DNA of 64,000 bases from NCBI RefSeq assembly GCF_040932035.1, contig NZ_JBFRBB010000001.1:1612001-1676000 (forward strand), given 5' to 3'. The first letter of the stretch is position 1. Each line of letters starts with the position of its first letter. The notes beneath the pieces are model-generated. The model saw only the letters and a list, made by a program, of their open reading frames with translations. It had not been told where the DNA came from and did no database searches. Shown piece after piece: positions 34,289 through 44,214 of the stretch. The translations under genes were made by a program, and so were the position numbers. Source of the DNA: Hoeflea_A sp040932035. Its GTDB lineage: Bacteria; Pseudomonadota; Alphaproteobacteria; Rhizobiales; Rhizobiaceae.

Positions 34289-36760
34289 ATGACAGTTTAC
34301 CCCATCCAGGCTTCTTTCACGCGTGGTGAGATTGCACCGGCCCTGCATGGGCGTGTTGATATCGAACACTATCGGCTTGGGTTGGCGAAGTGCGAAAATT
34401 TCTATGTTCTCAAACAGGGAGGCATTCGCAGACGCTCGGGAACGGTCTTTGTAGCGGAGGTGAAGGACAGCGCCGATAAAACGATGCTGTTTCCCTTCGC
34501 CTTCAACGAAACGCAGGCCTACGCGGTTGAGCACGGTGACGCCTACTGCCGGTTCTATGCGCTGACCGGACAGGTTCAAAGCGGCGGTTCGCCATACGAG
34601 ATCGTTTCGCCCTTCGCCCTGGCCGATATCGGGTCGATCGACTACACGCAAAGCGCCGATGTCCTCTACATGGCTCATGGTTCCTATCATCCGCGGGAGC
34701 TGAGGCGGGCCAGCGAAACGAGTTGGTCGTTTGCTGAGTTCGATTTTCAGGACGGGCCGTATCTGGAGGAAAACACCACTTCAACCACACTGACACCGGC
34801 AGAAACCGGCCACATCACTCCGCTGATGACCAACAATACCGCACCAAGCGGGACGGTAAGTTCGAGTAATGGAAGCGGAAACGCTTACCTGATGTTCAAT
34901 CGGGACAAAGCAACAGCGGTTCAATTGGAAACTACAGCATCTGGCTGGTTGAAGTATCAGTTTGCAGCCAGCGCTCAGAAGATCGCTGACGCCTACTGGT
35001 TGGTATCGCCCAAGGATACCAGCGTCGATTTCTTCACGCAGTGGGAGTTTCAGGGATCGAACGACGGCACTAACTGGGTCACGTTGGATAGCCGCGACAA
35101 AGAAAGTGGCTGGTCATTCTCAGAGGCACGGTATTTCGAATTCGAGAACAACAACGGCTATGAGTATTATCGGATCAAATTCTCTGGTGGTGGTGGAGCG
35201 GATGCACTCAGTACGGGAATGGGTGAACTTGCCATTCATCAAAAGGCGAGCGACCAGACACCATTCAATCTTACCGCATCGGCTGTCACTGGTATCAACA
35301 ATGATACCGGGTTCCAGGCCTCCGATGTCGGCCGGCTGATCCACCTTCTCGGTAGTGACGGTAAATGGCGATGGGCCGAGATTACGGAAAGGACTTCAAC
35401 GACGGTTGTAAAGATCCGCATGCACGGCCATGCGCTGCCCGATACGTCACCAATTGTGGTCTGGGCGCTGGGTGCCTGGTGTGATCAAGCTGGATGGCCG
35501 CACAATGTCGGTTTCTACCAGGAGCGGCTTGCATTTGGTCGAACAGATACCCAGCCGCGGACTGCCTGGCTTTCGAAGTCACTCGATTTCGACAATTTCG
35601 GACAGAGCGAGCCCGTTGAAGCGTCGGATGGCATGTCGATCACCATGACGGGCGGGAAACTGAACGCCATTGCCTTCATCGAGGAAAGCGTTGACCTGGC
35701 CATTGGCACCAACGGTTCCATGCGGACCCTCGGACCGGCCGCAACCACAGAGGCGTTTTCGTCAACGAACGTTCAACAACGCCAGCAAACAACAGTCGGG
35801 TCAGCATCTATCAAGCCGGTGACGATCGGCAACAACCTGATCTATCCCGGGTTTCACAAATCTTCTCTGCGGGAATTTGCCTATTCGTTTGAGGCGAATG
35901 GATATCTCTCACCAGAACTGACTGTGCTGTCATCGCACGCCTTCAAAGCGGGCATCAGTTTCATGGCCTATCAACAGTTTCCCGAGAGCCTGATCTGGTG
36001 CGGACTGGCGGACGGCACGCTTGTTGCAACGACCTATGAAAAAGATCAGCAAGTTGTTGGCGTCACGCGGCACAAGATTGCATGCGGTGCGGCGGGTGAC
36101 GGTGTTGTGGAATCCGCTGTCACGGTGCCGGTCGAAACCGGTGACCGCCTCTGGATGATCGTCAAACGCACCATCAATGGCGTGACAAAGCGATACGTCG
36201 AATATCTGGCAGACCCTTTTGATGGAAATGCAGTTGACGAGGGTGTGTTCTTTGACAGCTCGGTGACCGTAACAGGCTCGAGCATGACCTCGATAACCGG
36301 CGCCGGTCATCTGGAAGGCGAGACGGTCGGCATTCTGGCCGATGGCGTCGATATCGGGGATGCGACCGTTTCCAGTGGTTCTTTCACGCTTCCGGGTTCG
36401 GTGTCCGCCGACAAGGTAACCTATGGGCTGCGGTACGAGAGCTATGCCAAGACGCTGCGGGCTCCGCAATCCGGGAACCGGGACGGAACGGCCCTCGGGC
36501 GGCGCATGCGGATTGTGTCTGTGGCGCTGGATCTGATGGAGACCGTCTACATCAAGGCCGGTACCGTCAAAAAGCAGTTTGAATATCTGTTTCGGCAGAC
36601 GACGGAAAGCCTTGGAAGTGTTCCGCAACAGCAATCCGGTGTGCAGAAGCTGAGTGCAGAAGACAATTGGGGCAATGGCGGCGTGGCCGTGGTGCGGACC
36701 GACAAGGGGTATCCAGCCACAATCCGCGCGCTGATTGCCGGAATTGAGGGAGAGCCGTAG
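34289..36760 (+). CDS. Tail tubular protein B (T7 gp12-like) with inserted discoidin-like domain
   Basis: 823 residues. N-terminal SFTRGEIAPALHGRVDIEHYRLGLAKCENF and central LIHLLGSDGKWRWAEI, RTAWLSKSLDFDNFGQSE are typical for gp12-type nozzle proteins. Residues ~176-318 do not belong to that pattern: they read as an F5/8 type C (discoidin) beta-sandwich (YWLVSPKDTSVDFFTQWEFQGSNDGTNWVTLDS..., then YYRIKFSGG), likely sugar-binding. The host frame resumes at FNLTASAVTG. The C terminus carries an Ig-like or nozzle-tip beta domain. Confidence 0.85.
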   Translation: MTVYPIQASFTRGEIAPALHGRVDIEHYRLGLAKCENFYVLKQGGIRRRSGTVFVAEVKDSADKTMLFPFAFNETQAYAVEHGDAYCRFYALTGQVQSGGSPYEIVSPFALADIGSIDYTQSADVLYMAHGSYHPRELRRASETSWSFAEFDFQDGPYLEENTTSTTLTPAETGHITPLMTNNTAPSGTVSSSNGSGNAYLMFNRDKATAVQLETTASGWLKYQFAASAQKIADAYWLVSPKDTSVDFFTQWEFQGSNDGTNWVTLDSRDKESGWSFSEARYFEFENNNGYEYYRIKFSGGGGADALSTGMGELAIHQKASDQTPFNLTASAVTGINNDTGFQASDVGRLIHLLGSDGKWRWAEITERTSTTVVKIRMHGHALPDTSPIVVWALGAWCDQAGWPHNVGFYQERLAFGRTDTQPRTAWLSKSLDFDNFGQSEPVEASDGMSITMTGGKLNAIAFIEESVDLAIGTNGSMRTLGPAATTEAFSSTNVQQRQQTTVGSASIKPVTIGNNLIYPGFHKSSLREFAYSFEANGYLSPELTVLSSHAFKAGISFMAYQQFPESLIWCGLADGTLVATTYEKDQQVVGVTRHKIACGAAGDGVVESAVTVPVETGDRLWMIVKRTINGVTKRYVEYLADPFDGNAVDEGVFFDSSVTVTGSSMTSITGAGHLEGETVGILADGVDIGDATVSSGSFTLPGSVSADKVTYGLRYESYAKTLRAPQSGNRDGTALGRRMRIVSVALDLMETVYIKAGTVKKQFEYLFRQTTESLGSVPQQQSGVQKLSAEDNWGNGGVAVVRTDKGYPATIRALIAGIEGEP

Positions 36761-37318
36761 ATGTGCCCACCGCTTTTTGCCGCGATTGGTGGCCTTTTTG
36801 CTGGCGGCGCCGGGGCTGGAGCCGCAACGGCGGCCGGGGCTGGCGCCGCAGCCAGTGGCGGTATTGGTCTTGGTGGCATTCTGAAACTAGTGGGCGCTGG
36901 TTTGACAGGGTTTGCGCAGCTCCAAAGTTCGCGTGCCCAGGCAAAGAGCCTTGAAGCGCAAGCCGAATTCAGTGAGCGCCAGGCGGCGATTGAACGCCAG
37001 CGCGGCGCATTCGAAGCCGACAGGGCTCGCGACAAGGCACGGCGTCTGCAGGGACAGCAGGTCGCAAACTTCGCTGCGTCCGGTGTTCAGATCGACGGCA
37101 GCGCCGGAAATATCATCGATGACAGCGCAGCGGAGGCTGCCCTTGAAGTGAGCTCAATCCTTTATGGCGCTGAATTGAGATCTGACAACGAAATTTACAA
37201 ATCGAAGACCGCCCGCGTGAACGCTGCCAATACCCGCTCAGCGGCTCCCATCTTGGCAATCGCACCGGTAATCAAGGGTGCTTCCCGGATAAATTGGGGA
37301 GGGGTGTACGCAACCTAA
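36761..37318 (+). CDS. Internal virion protein B (T7 gp14-like)
   Basis: 185 residues. A Gly/Ala-rich hydrophobic N terminus (FAGGAGAGAATAAGAGAAASGG) is followed by a helical charged segment (QLQSSRAQAKSLEAQAEFSERQAAIERQRG), as in gp14-type proteins that form the outer-membrane pore during ejection. The TAA stop overlaps the next ATG. Confidence 0.75.
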   Translation: MCPPLFAAIGGLFAGGAGAGAATAAGAGAAASGGIGLGGILKLVGAGLTGFAQLQSSRAQAKSLEAQAEFSERQAAIERQRGAFEADRARDKARRLQGQQVANFAASGVQIDGSAGNIIDDSAAEAALEVSSILYGAELRSDNEIYKSKTARVNAANTRSAAPILAIAPVIKGASRINWGGVYAT

Positions 37319-39339
37319 TGGCTAGGGTTCCTCAATACACCGCACAGCGCGGATTGGACACCGACAGGCGCGCAAAGCCTCAGCCGCGGTTTACCGCTGC
37401 CGGCGCGCAGGCCGCCGCCGCGCTTGGCGGGGCTGTGGCGGATGTCGGTGAAAACCTCATTCGCCGCGAAAACCAGATTGCACGTGTAAAGGCTGCTGCC
37501 GGGCTGGATGCATTGGGTCTGCAGGGCAGTGAAATCATCCAGTCTCGGTACGAGAACATTGATGAAGCCGGGCAGGGGTTTCTGTTGGGCGTTCAAAAGG
37601 AATTCAACAAAAAGCGTGATACCTTTCTCAAAGGCCTGCCGGATAATCTGAGGGAGGAATTTGCGGCACGCTCCGAAGCAGTAACCGGCCGCGTCGATCT
37701 CAAGGCAGCGGGTATCGAACGACAGCAAAGCCACTCGTTTTCCGAGCGTGTCATTTCCTCAAAAATGGATGAACTCAGCATCCTTCTTGACCAGGACCCG
37801 GAAAACCATGAGACAATCCAAAAGGAAGGCTTGAAGCTCATCGATGATCTCGGGGCCGGGCTGCCCACGAACAAGCGGTTGAAGTTTCAAAAGGACTGGA
37901 TTGAGCTTGCGGCCCTCACGCGCGAAATGGCGCGCATGCGCAATGACCCGGACTATGCGGAGCGCTATGCGGGCCCAATACGTGCATCGAAACTCCCTGG
38001 CAGTGTTCAGCAGCGCGGCAACATTGCGATGGAATTCTTTATCGGCCGAGGCTATTCCCGAGTTCAGGCTGCCGGCATTGTCGGCAATCTCATTCAGGAA
38101 AGCGGGATGCGCCCTCACGGTGCTGTGGGTGACAACGGAACCGCCTTTGGTCTGGCTCAGTGGCGCGGCAAGCGTCACAAGGCGCTCAAGGATTTCGCCG
38201 CGGTCAATCGGGCCGACTGGCGCGATTTCCATATCCAGCTTGCGTTCATCGATCATGAGCTGAGGACCTCCGAAACGGCGGCCCACAAGCGGTTGCGTTC
38301 AGCAGAGACAATCGATGAGGCAACCGCAGCATTCATCTCGTATGAGCGCCCGAAAGGCTGGACGGCCGGCAAGCCGCGCGACGGGCACGGCTACCGATCG
38401 CGCCTGTCGAATGCAGTTGCCTTTGCCCAAGGCTCACCGGTCGGGTTTTCGGAAGACATTCCGGATGACTTGTCGTTCGCGGGATATCAAACACTGCGTA
38501 ACAGCGCTCTTAAAGTCGTCAGCGCCGACAATGATGATTTCCTTGATGAACTCAACAAGGACATTCGAAAGACCGGCTATGAGCTTATTGCAGACGACAC
38601 AATCACAGACGATTGGGTTGAAGCGAACCGGGATGTTCTGACCGTCAGCGACTACAAGACGATGAAGGCCGCGGCCAATCCGAACCAGAACGCCACGGTA
38701 AAGACCAGTCCGGAGGATTATGTTCGGCTGCTCGATCAGGTCGAGGAAAACCCGGAGCTGGCGCGTGAAGAAGTGCGCGAGCTCTACCTTGATGGGCAGG
38801 TGTCCAAGGACGTTTTCTCCAAGATCATCTCGCGCGCTTCGGCCCGGGAAAACGAGATTGAAGGACCGTCCTTTCACAGCCAGCACCGGTCCTATGTCCG
38901 TAAGATGCTTGCGCCATCGATGGACGATCCGAAATCGTACTATTCGAGGCAACTGGACGCGATCAATGACTTTGACGACTGGCTCGTTGCGAACCCGGAA
39001 GCAACCCGAGAGGAGGCGCGCAAATTCGCGGATCAACTGGTGGCTGATTATCGGAAGGTTCGATACGGGGCCGGTGATCACCAACTACCCGTGCCGCCGG
39101 GTCTTGAGGGAATTCAGAACCCGACCGCTGCTGATGTCCAACAGCTGGGAAAAAACATCATTCAGGACATTATTCTCAAGACACAAACAGAACTCCGGCG
39201 AACGGGTGGCGATCCGAATAACGCGAGCCTCAACACGGCCATCGAGATGGGGATTATCAGCAAGCGCGAACTCGCTAGACGGGCAGCATTGCTGCGCATC
39301 TGGCACAACAGACTGAAGAATGAGGAAAGCCAGCCATAA
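37318..39339 (+). CDS. Internal virion protein with phage lysozyme domain (gp15/gp16-like)
   Basis: 673 residues from ATG 37318. Mostly helical; residues ~220-350 are a phage-tail-lysozyme module (AAGIVGNLIQESGMRPHGAVGDNGTAFGLAQWRGKRHKAL), with candidate catalytic Glu in IQES. Ejected with the DNA to breach peptidoglycan and form the channel. In T7 the transglycosylase is on gp16; here it is on the middle-sized protein. Confidence 0.82.
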   Translation: MARVPQYTAQRGLDTDRRAKPQPRFTAAGAQAAAALGGAVADVGENLIRRENQIARVKAAAGLDALGLQGSEIIQSRYENIDEAGQGFLLGVQKEFNKKRDTFLKGLPDNLREEFAARSEAVTGRVDLKAAGIERQQSHSFSERVISSKMDELSILLDQDPENHETIQKEGLKLIDDLGAGLPTNKRLKFQKDWIELAALTREMARMRNDPDYAERYAGPIRASKLPGSVQQRGNIAMEFFIGRGYSRVQAAGIVGNLIQESGMRPHGAVGDNGTAFGLAQWRGKRHKALKDFAAVNRADWRDFHIQLAFIDHELRTSETAAHKRLRSAETIDEATAAFISYERPKGWTAGKPRDGHGYRSRLSNAVAFAQGSPVGFSEDIPDDLSFAGYQTLRNSALKVVSADNDDFLDELNKDIRKTGYELIADDTITDDWVEANRDVLTVSDYKTMKAAANPNQNATVKTSPEDYVRLLDQVEENPELAREEVRELYLDGQVSKDVFSKIISRASARENEIEGPSFHSQHRSYVRKMLAPSMDDPKSYYSRQLDAINDFDDWLVANPEATREEARKFADQLVADYRKVRYGAGDHQLPVPPGLEGIQNPTAADVQQLGKNIIQDIILKTQTELRRTGGDPNNASLNTAIEMGIISKRELARRAALLRIWHNRLKNEESQP

Positions 39340-39655
39340 TCTGAATGCGAATCGAATTGGTCGACGTGTTCGGTTGCATTTATGGGTTGTGGATAACTTC
39401 GTTCAGGGAATATGACACAAAAAACAACCATTTATTGTATTCAACCGTTGCGTGTTGGCAAAGTGCCTACATTTTTGTAGCCTTATTAACGCTATCTTCG
39501 CTCTGGAGGGTTATAGCAAATGCCCGTATGTGACACGGTGAAATTCTGCCGGCCGTAGCACCAATTCTCGGATTGGGAGCGCATTGTGGGGTTCCTGGCA
39601 GGCCCTACCGTACGGATCTAACTGAAAGCAGTCCTTCGGGGCTGCTTTCATGGTT
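39340..39655. other. 316-bp gap after the internal-virion lysozyme gene
   Basis: AT-rich with no credible gene. A 62-residue frame at 39345 lacks a ribosome site. The only clear element is the terminator near the right end. Confidence 0.5.
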
Positions 39656-39657
39656 TT
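39623..39657 (+). terminator. Terminator before the BECR-like moron
   Basis: TGAAAGCAG (39623-39631) pairs with CTGCTTTCA (39642-39650) around TCCTTCGGGG, followed by TGGTTTTA. Works best rightward, but the stem also lies at the 3' end of the convergent gene, so it may serve both. Confidence 0.65.
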
Positions 39658-40165
39658 ACAGGTGCTTTCGCAACACCGGACCCCGTTTTAACAGGCTCTT
39701 GGTTTGTCGTTTTCCGCAACGATGAAATGTGGTGATGTAGTGCTCATATCCATCCGCAGCAGACTTGATGGCTGAGATGTAGCGATTGCCATCGTCAGGA
39801 TGTTGAAAAGCAATGCTGCAGGTGTTGGGGCGGTCCCCAATCCACAAACCAGTTTCTAGCAATTTTGGCAGCACCAACAAATCAAGCATTTCGACATCAC
39901 CATGCTTCTCAAGAATATGCTCAAGTGATGCACTGGATAGGTAAACCAAATCCAGTTGCGCACCCATATGAACGCGAACCTCTGTTGGAAGATACCCAAC
40001 ATGCACTGACGCCAGTCGGCGTGCCAACAAATTGTGAAGCTGACTCAATTCTAAGGACATGCCGAATTCTGTTTTCGACGCTGTGGTCGAGTCAATCCCA
40101 TATAGCTCGATAATAAATTGGGCGTAACCGAACGGTCGTAACCGGCAAAAAGTGCCACACAACAA
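39656..40165 (-). CDS. Candidate BECR-fold (PBECR) nuclease, accessory toxin-like
   Basis: Up to 169 residues; the start is uncertain (TTG 40165, or ATG 40060 giving MSLELSQLHNLL...). The C-terminal ~90 residues (LEHILEKHGDVEM, then SIAFQHPDDGNRYISAIKS, ending YITTFHRCGKRQTKSLLKRG) fit the layout of phage Barnase-EndoU-ColicinE5/D-RelE-like domains: N-terminal His helix, beta sheet, final strand with T-x-F and basic residues. No antitoxin gene is adjacent. Assigned by pattern, not search. Confidence 0.55.
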   Translation of the reverse strand: MLCGTFCRLRPFGYAQFIIELYGIDSTTASKTEFGMSLELSQLHNLLARRLASVHVGYLPTEVRVHMGAQLDLVYLSSASLEHILEKHGDVEMLDLLVLPKLLETGLWIGDRPNTCSIAFQHPDDGNRYISAIKSAADGYEHYITTFHRCGKRQTKSLLKRGPVLRKHL

Positions 40166-40186
40166 CCTTCATCTTAAGGAAAATCC

Positions 40187-43100
40187 ATGACGGACGCTTT
40201 GACCATCCTGAAAGATGGCCTCGACGCTGTGCCGGGTGACCTGCCTGCGGACGCACCGGACACCGATCGTTCGGACGTGGCCATACAGGAGCGTACGCAA
40301 CAGCATATCGACCGCGACAATCTTGAGTGGCTGGTGAACGTCGAGGATGACGATTTCATCATGTTCGGGTCGACCGGGGAGGGTGAAAAGTCTGCTCCGG
40401 ACACGTCCTTTCTGGAAATACGCGATGACGAACTGCCGTCTGACGGCGATCCGGATGAAACGCCTCTTTGGCAGCGTGTCGCGGGTGATGTCGGGCGCGG
40501 GATTGTCGAGGCGCCGGGGCAGGTTGCCGGCGGGTTGCTCGATGCGGCCCAGGCCGTGCTTGATCTGGGCGGGATCCTCGATGAGAAATTTCCCGTCGGT
40601 GGGCCGCGGCTGTTTGACAAGGACTGGAACTTCAATCCCGGCTGGCATTCGCCCGAGGATGTCAAAGCTGATCCGCCCAAAATCCCGACGACACCGGAGG
40701 CAGAATCGACCACAGGGTCAGGTATTCGTGTCATTGCGCAGTTCATCGCACCATATGCAAAAGCCTCGCAGGGACTGAAAGCGGCGGGTTTTCTCGGCAA
40801 TGCCGGAAAAGTGGGTACGGGTGGCAGGGCTCTTACTGCCGGAGCGATAGCAGACTTTGCCGCCTTTGACGGTCACGACAAGAGGCTTTCCGATCTGCTT
40901 CGTGAATGGCCGGGACTTCGCGATCCGGTCACGGCTTATCTTGCGTCGGATGAGGATGATCCCGAGCTTGAGGGGCGGCTGAAAAACGCCATTGAAGGAT
41001 TGGCGCTCGGTGGAGTGGCTGCTGGTCTGGGTGAAGTGCTCTTCAGAGCACTCGGTGTTTTTCGCAAGAAATTGAAACTCAATGGCAGCAGCGCAATTCG
41101 ACAAGGCGAAGCAGTCAAGAGCACGCCCGTTGAAGAATTGGTCCGTCCGTCCGGCGATCTCGATTTTGTCAAACAGGCGTCGGAGGATGCGCCGCTATTC
41201 ACCACGAAGCTCAAACAGGCCGGTGCAGAAACCAACACGGGTGTTCCCGATGACGTTGCCGCGCATGCGCTGCATCCGGAAAAGGGTTTGAGCGAAATCG
41301 GCGAGAACACTGACGTCTTTGTAAATTTCGCCCGCATCAATACGCCTGACGATATCCAGAGAGTTATCCAGGATACGGCGTCGGCATTTTCCAAGGAAGT
41401 CGATGAAGCGAGGCGCGGCGTTCGCTCAAACATCGAAACCCGCGCTTCCAGTCAAGATATCGACGCCTGGGAACTGCTTATGTCCCGGCGACAGGGCGAA
41501 ACATTAAACGCAGAACAGTCTCTTGCCGCACGCGAATTGTGGGTGTCTTCCGGGAATGCGCTTGGCGAGTTGGCGAAACGCGCATCCGAAGCGCCGACGC
41601 CGGAGAACCTCTTTCAATTCCGCCGAATGCTGGCAACGCACCACGCCATCCAGAAGGAAGTCATTGCCGCCCGGACTGAAACAGCAAGGGCGCTTCAACA
41701 GTGGCGTATGCCGGCAGGCGGAAATTCGGAAATCCTTCGCGATATCGACCAGGCATTGAATGTCGCTGGAGGTCTTGGCGTGTCGCGTGAGCTTGCGGAC
41801 CGTATCGCCATATTGGCGAGATCTGGCAACACGGTTGGGCTGACCAACTTTGTTGAAAAATCGGTCTTTGCGAAATCATTCGACAGCATCCACGAATACT
41901 GGATCAACTCGATCCTTTCAGGACCAAAGACGCATCTGGTCAACGCGATTTCAAACACTTCAGTCATTGGCCTCTCGCTGATTGAGCGTAATGCCGCAGC
42001 AAGGATCGGCCAACTGACTGGAAACACCGATGGCGTTGTGGCCGGCGAAGTCCTTTCTCAGGTTCACGGTCTGATGACTGGTATTGGCGATGCGTTCCGC
42101 AATGCCGGAAAGACGCTGAGGACGGGGCAAACAGGATTCGGCGTGAACAAGATCGAGGCCGGGCGCACAAGGGCGATCTCCTCGACCAACTGGAATTTGA
42201 GGTCTGAAAGCTGGTACGGGCGTGCGGTCGACACGCTGGGCGCCGTGGTGAACGTTCCGGGCCGGGGTCTTCAAACAGCCGATGAGTTTTTCAAGACGAT
42301 GGGTTATCGCTCTGAGCTTCACGCTCAGGCCTACCGGCAGGCGGCGCGGGAATTGGAGGCCGGCAATATCGCGCGTGAGGACTTCAAATCCCGGCTGGCC
42401 GACATAATCGCGGATCCGCCTGAAAGCATCCGGATGGAGGCGGCCTACACCGCCGCATATCAGACGTTCACCAATGAGCCAGGAGCCTTCACGCGCAAGA
42501 TCATGGCTCTTAGGAGCGAATATCCGGTGCTTGGCTACATCGTTCCGTTCGTGAACACGCCCGGGAAAATCCTCAACTACACATTCGAGCGTACACCGAT
42601 TGCGCCGCTGACCCGGCGCTACCGTGCGGCGATTGCAGAAGGTGGCGCCAAGGCGGACCTGGCGCGGTCGCGTATGGCGCTCGGGACAGCCACAACACTT
42701 TATGCCATTGATCTTGGCATGCGCGGCCACCTGACCGGATCAGGTCCGGAGAAACCTTCGGAAAAGCAGAACTGGCGCAGGCAGGGCTTCCAACCCTATT
42801 CAGTGAAGATCGGTGACAATTGGGTTGCCTTCAATCGGGTTGATCCTCTCGGTTATCTCTTCGGGATCGGCGGTGATATCGCGGAGTTCACCAACAACGC
42901 TGAATTTGACGAAAACACCGGGGCCGAACTGCAGGAGGCAATGGCGGCAGTTGTCTTCTCGGTCGCGGAGAACGCCACATCGAAATCGTACATGCAGGGG
43001 GTTTCCCTGCTCCTGGAGGCGGTGAACGATCCGAAGCGGTTTGCCCCCTCATACCTGGAACGGTTTGCGTCGTCTTTCATTCCTTCCGGTGTTTCGGAAG

Positions 43101-43699
43101 TTGCGCGTTTCAAAGATCCGGTCTTGCGTGCCTCTCATGATATCATCACGGCGATGAAGCGGAGGACGCCCGGCTACACCGAGGATCTGCCGGCAAGGCG
43201 TGATCTTTGGGGCAGGGAAATCCGGTATGAATCCGGTCTTGGCAAGGCCTATGATGCAGCCAGCCCCTTATATGTGTCGCAGTTCAAGCCTCAGCCGATC
43301 GATGAGGCGATGCAGCGCGACGGGTATTTCATTGGAATGCCAAGTAAGACCTTTACGATTGACGGTGAGGCAATTGGCCTTCGCAACGACCCGGACATCT
43401 ACAATCGGTATGTGCTTCTTCAAGGCGGAACCAGGCCCTCTCAAATGGGTGCGGACGGCCTTGCCGATCGATATGGCGACCGGACATTGCTTGAGGTGCT
43501 GAACGATATCGTCACGGGTAAGGATGATCTGTCGGAACCCTATGATGAGGCAATGGACCCGGCTGAAAAGCGGGACATCATCCAAGGTGTAGTCCGCAGA
43601 TATAGAAGGGCTGCGCGGCGGGTGATTTTCGATGAATATCCGGAACTCGAGGCGCGGGCCGGGAGGAAGAAAGCGTCAAGGATCGAGAGAAGTCAGTAG
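40187..43699 (+). CDS. Large internal virion protein (T7 gp16-like position)
   Basis: 1170 residues with AAGGA upstream. Long helical protein with hydrophobic patches (GLALGGVAAGLGEVLFRALGV). The conserved-looking centre IHEYWINSILSGPKTHLVNAISNTSVIGLSLIERNAAARIGQ is typical of giant polyvalent/ejection proteins of temperate podoviruses. No lysozyme motif here. Probably spans the periplasm during ejection. Confidence 0.78.
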   Translation: MTDALTILKDGLDAVPGDLPADAPDTDRSDVAIQERTQQHIDRDNLEWLVNVEDDDFIMFGSTGEGEKSAPDTSFLEIRDDELPSDGDPDETPLWQRVAGDVGRGIVEAPGQVAGGLLDAAQAVLDLGGILDEKFPVGGPRLFDKDWNFNPGWHSPEDVKADPPKIPTTPEAESTTGSGIRVIAQFIAPYAKASQGLKAAGFLGNAGKVGTGGRALTAGAIADFAAFDGHDKRLSDLLREWPGLRDPVTAYLASDEDDPELEGRLKNAIEGLALGGVAAGLGEVLFRALGVFRKKLKLNGSSAIRQGEAVKSTPVEELVRPSGDLDFVKQASEDAPLFTTKLKQAGAETNTGVPDDVAAHALHPEKGLSEIGENTDVFVNFARINTPDDIQRVIQDTASAFSKEVDEARRGVRSNIETRASSQDIDAWELLMSRRQGETLNAEQSLAARELWVSSGNALGELAKRASEAPTPENLFQFRRMLATHHAIQKEVIAARTETARALQQWRMPAGGNSEILRDIDQALNVAGGLGVSRELADRIAILARSGNTVGLTNFVEKSVFAKSFDSIHEYWINSILSGPKTHLVNAISNTSVIGLSLIERNAAARIGQLTGNTDGVVAGEVLSQVHGLMTGIGDAFRNAGKTLRTGQTGFGVNKIEAGRTRAISSTNWNLRSESWYGRAVDTLGAVVNVPGRGLQTADEFFKTMGYRSELHAQAYRQAARELEAGNIAREDFKSRLADIIADPPESIRMEAAYTAAYQTFTNEPGAFTRKIMALRSEYPVLGYIVPFVNTPGKILNYTFERTPIAPLTRRYRAAIAEGGAKADLARSRMALGTATTLYAIDLGMRGHLTGSGPEKPSEKQNWRRQGFQPYSVKIGDNWVAFNRVDPLGYLFGIGGDIAEFTNNAEFDENTGAELQEAMAAVVFSVAENATSKSYMQGVSLLLEAVNDPKRFAPSYLERFASSFIPSGVSEVARFKDPVLRASHDIITAMKRRTPGYTEDLPARRDLWGREIRYESGLGKAYDAASPLYVSQFKPQPIDEAMQRDGYFIGMPSKTFTIDGEAIGLRNDPDIYNRYVLLQGGTRPSQMGADGLADRYGDRTLLEVLNDIVTGKDDLSEPYDEAMDPAEKRDIIQGVVRRYRRAARRVIFDEYPELEARAGRKKASRIERSQ

Positions 43700-43706
43700 A
43701 ACAAAT

Positions 43707-44066
43707 CTATCGTATCGGGCGTATCTGCCGCCAGAGCCCAAGAAAACCGAGACCGCCAAAAAACAGACTTGCTGCAATAAGCACGTAAGGCCAAAGCGAA
43801 ATAACGAGCAGCACGATCGCTCCGCGGCCGCGTGCGTGCGATGTGGCGCCCTCGACAAGCTTTTCGGGAGGCATGTCCGCAAACGGGTCTTGCCAACCAA
43901 TAGCCAGGTGGAGGCCGGCGGCCAGGCAGTAGAGTCCGGTAAGTGCCATGATAGCAAAACCGAACGTTTCCAGACTTCGGTGTCCGCGTTTTTCTGACCA
44001 TTCCACCAGAAAGACCAAGGTCAGCATGATGATGAAAGCTACAGCGATGGGCCAGGCTGAGAACAT
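43707..44066 (-). CDS. Small membrane accessory protein
   Basis: 119 residues, three membrane helices (IAVAFIIMLTLVFLV, FAIMALTGLYCLAAGLHLAI, IVLLVISLWPYVLIAASLFFGGLGFLGL). Opposite strand to the virion genes, between the ejection protein and tail fibre. No family recognised. Confidence 0.6.
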   Translation of the reverse strand: MFSAWPIAVAFIIMLTLVFLVEWSEKRGHRSLETFGFAIMALTGLYCLAAGLHLAIGWQDPFADMPPEKLVEGATSHARGRGAIVLLVISLWPYVLIAASLFFGGLGFLGLWRQIRPIR

Positions 44067-44214
44067 CCGGCAAACCTACTCAAGGTTGTTGGGAGTGTCC
44101 AGAACAGGAGCATTGAAATGAAAACTGCGTCTGAATGCGCTGGGTTGCCGCCTGCCGCCGGCACTGCATCTGAGTGCGCCGAATTGCCTGTTGTCTGTCG
44201 ATCTACCTCAATGG

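Noticed and set aside
39345..39533. 62-codon frame after the internal-virion gene
   Set aside because: No ribosome site, AT-rich random-like composition.
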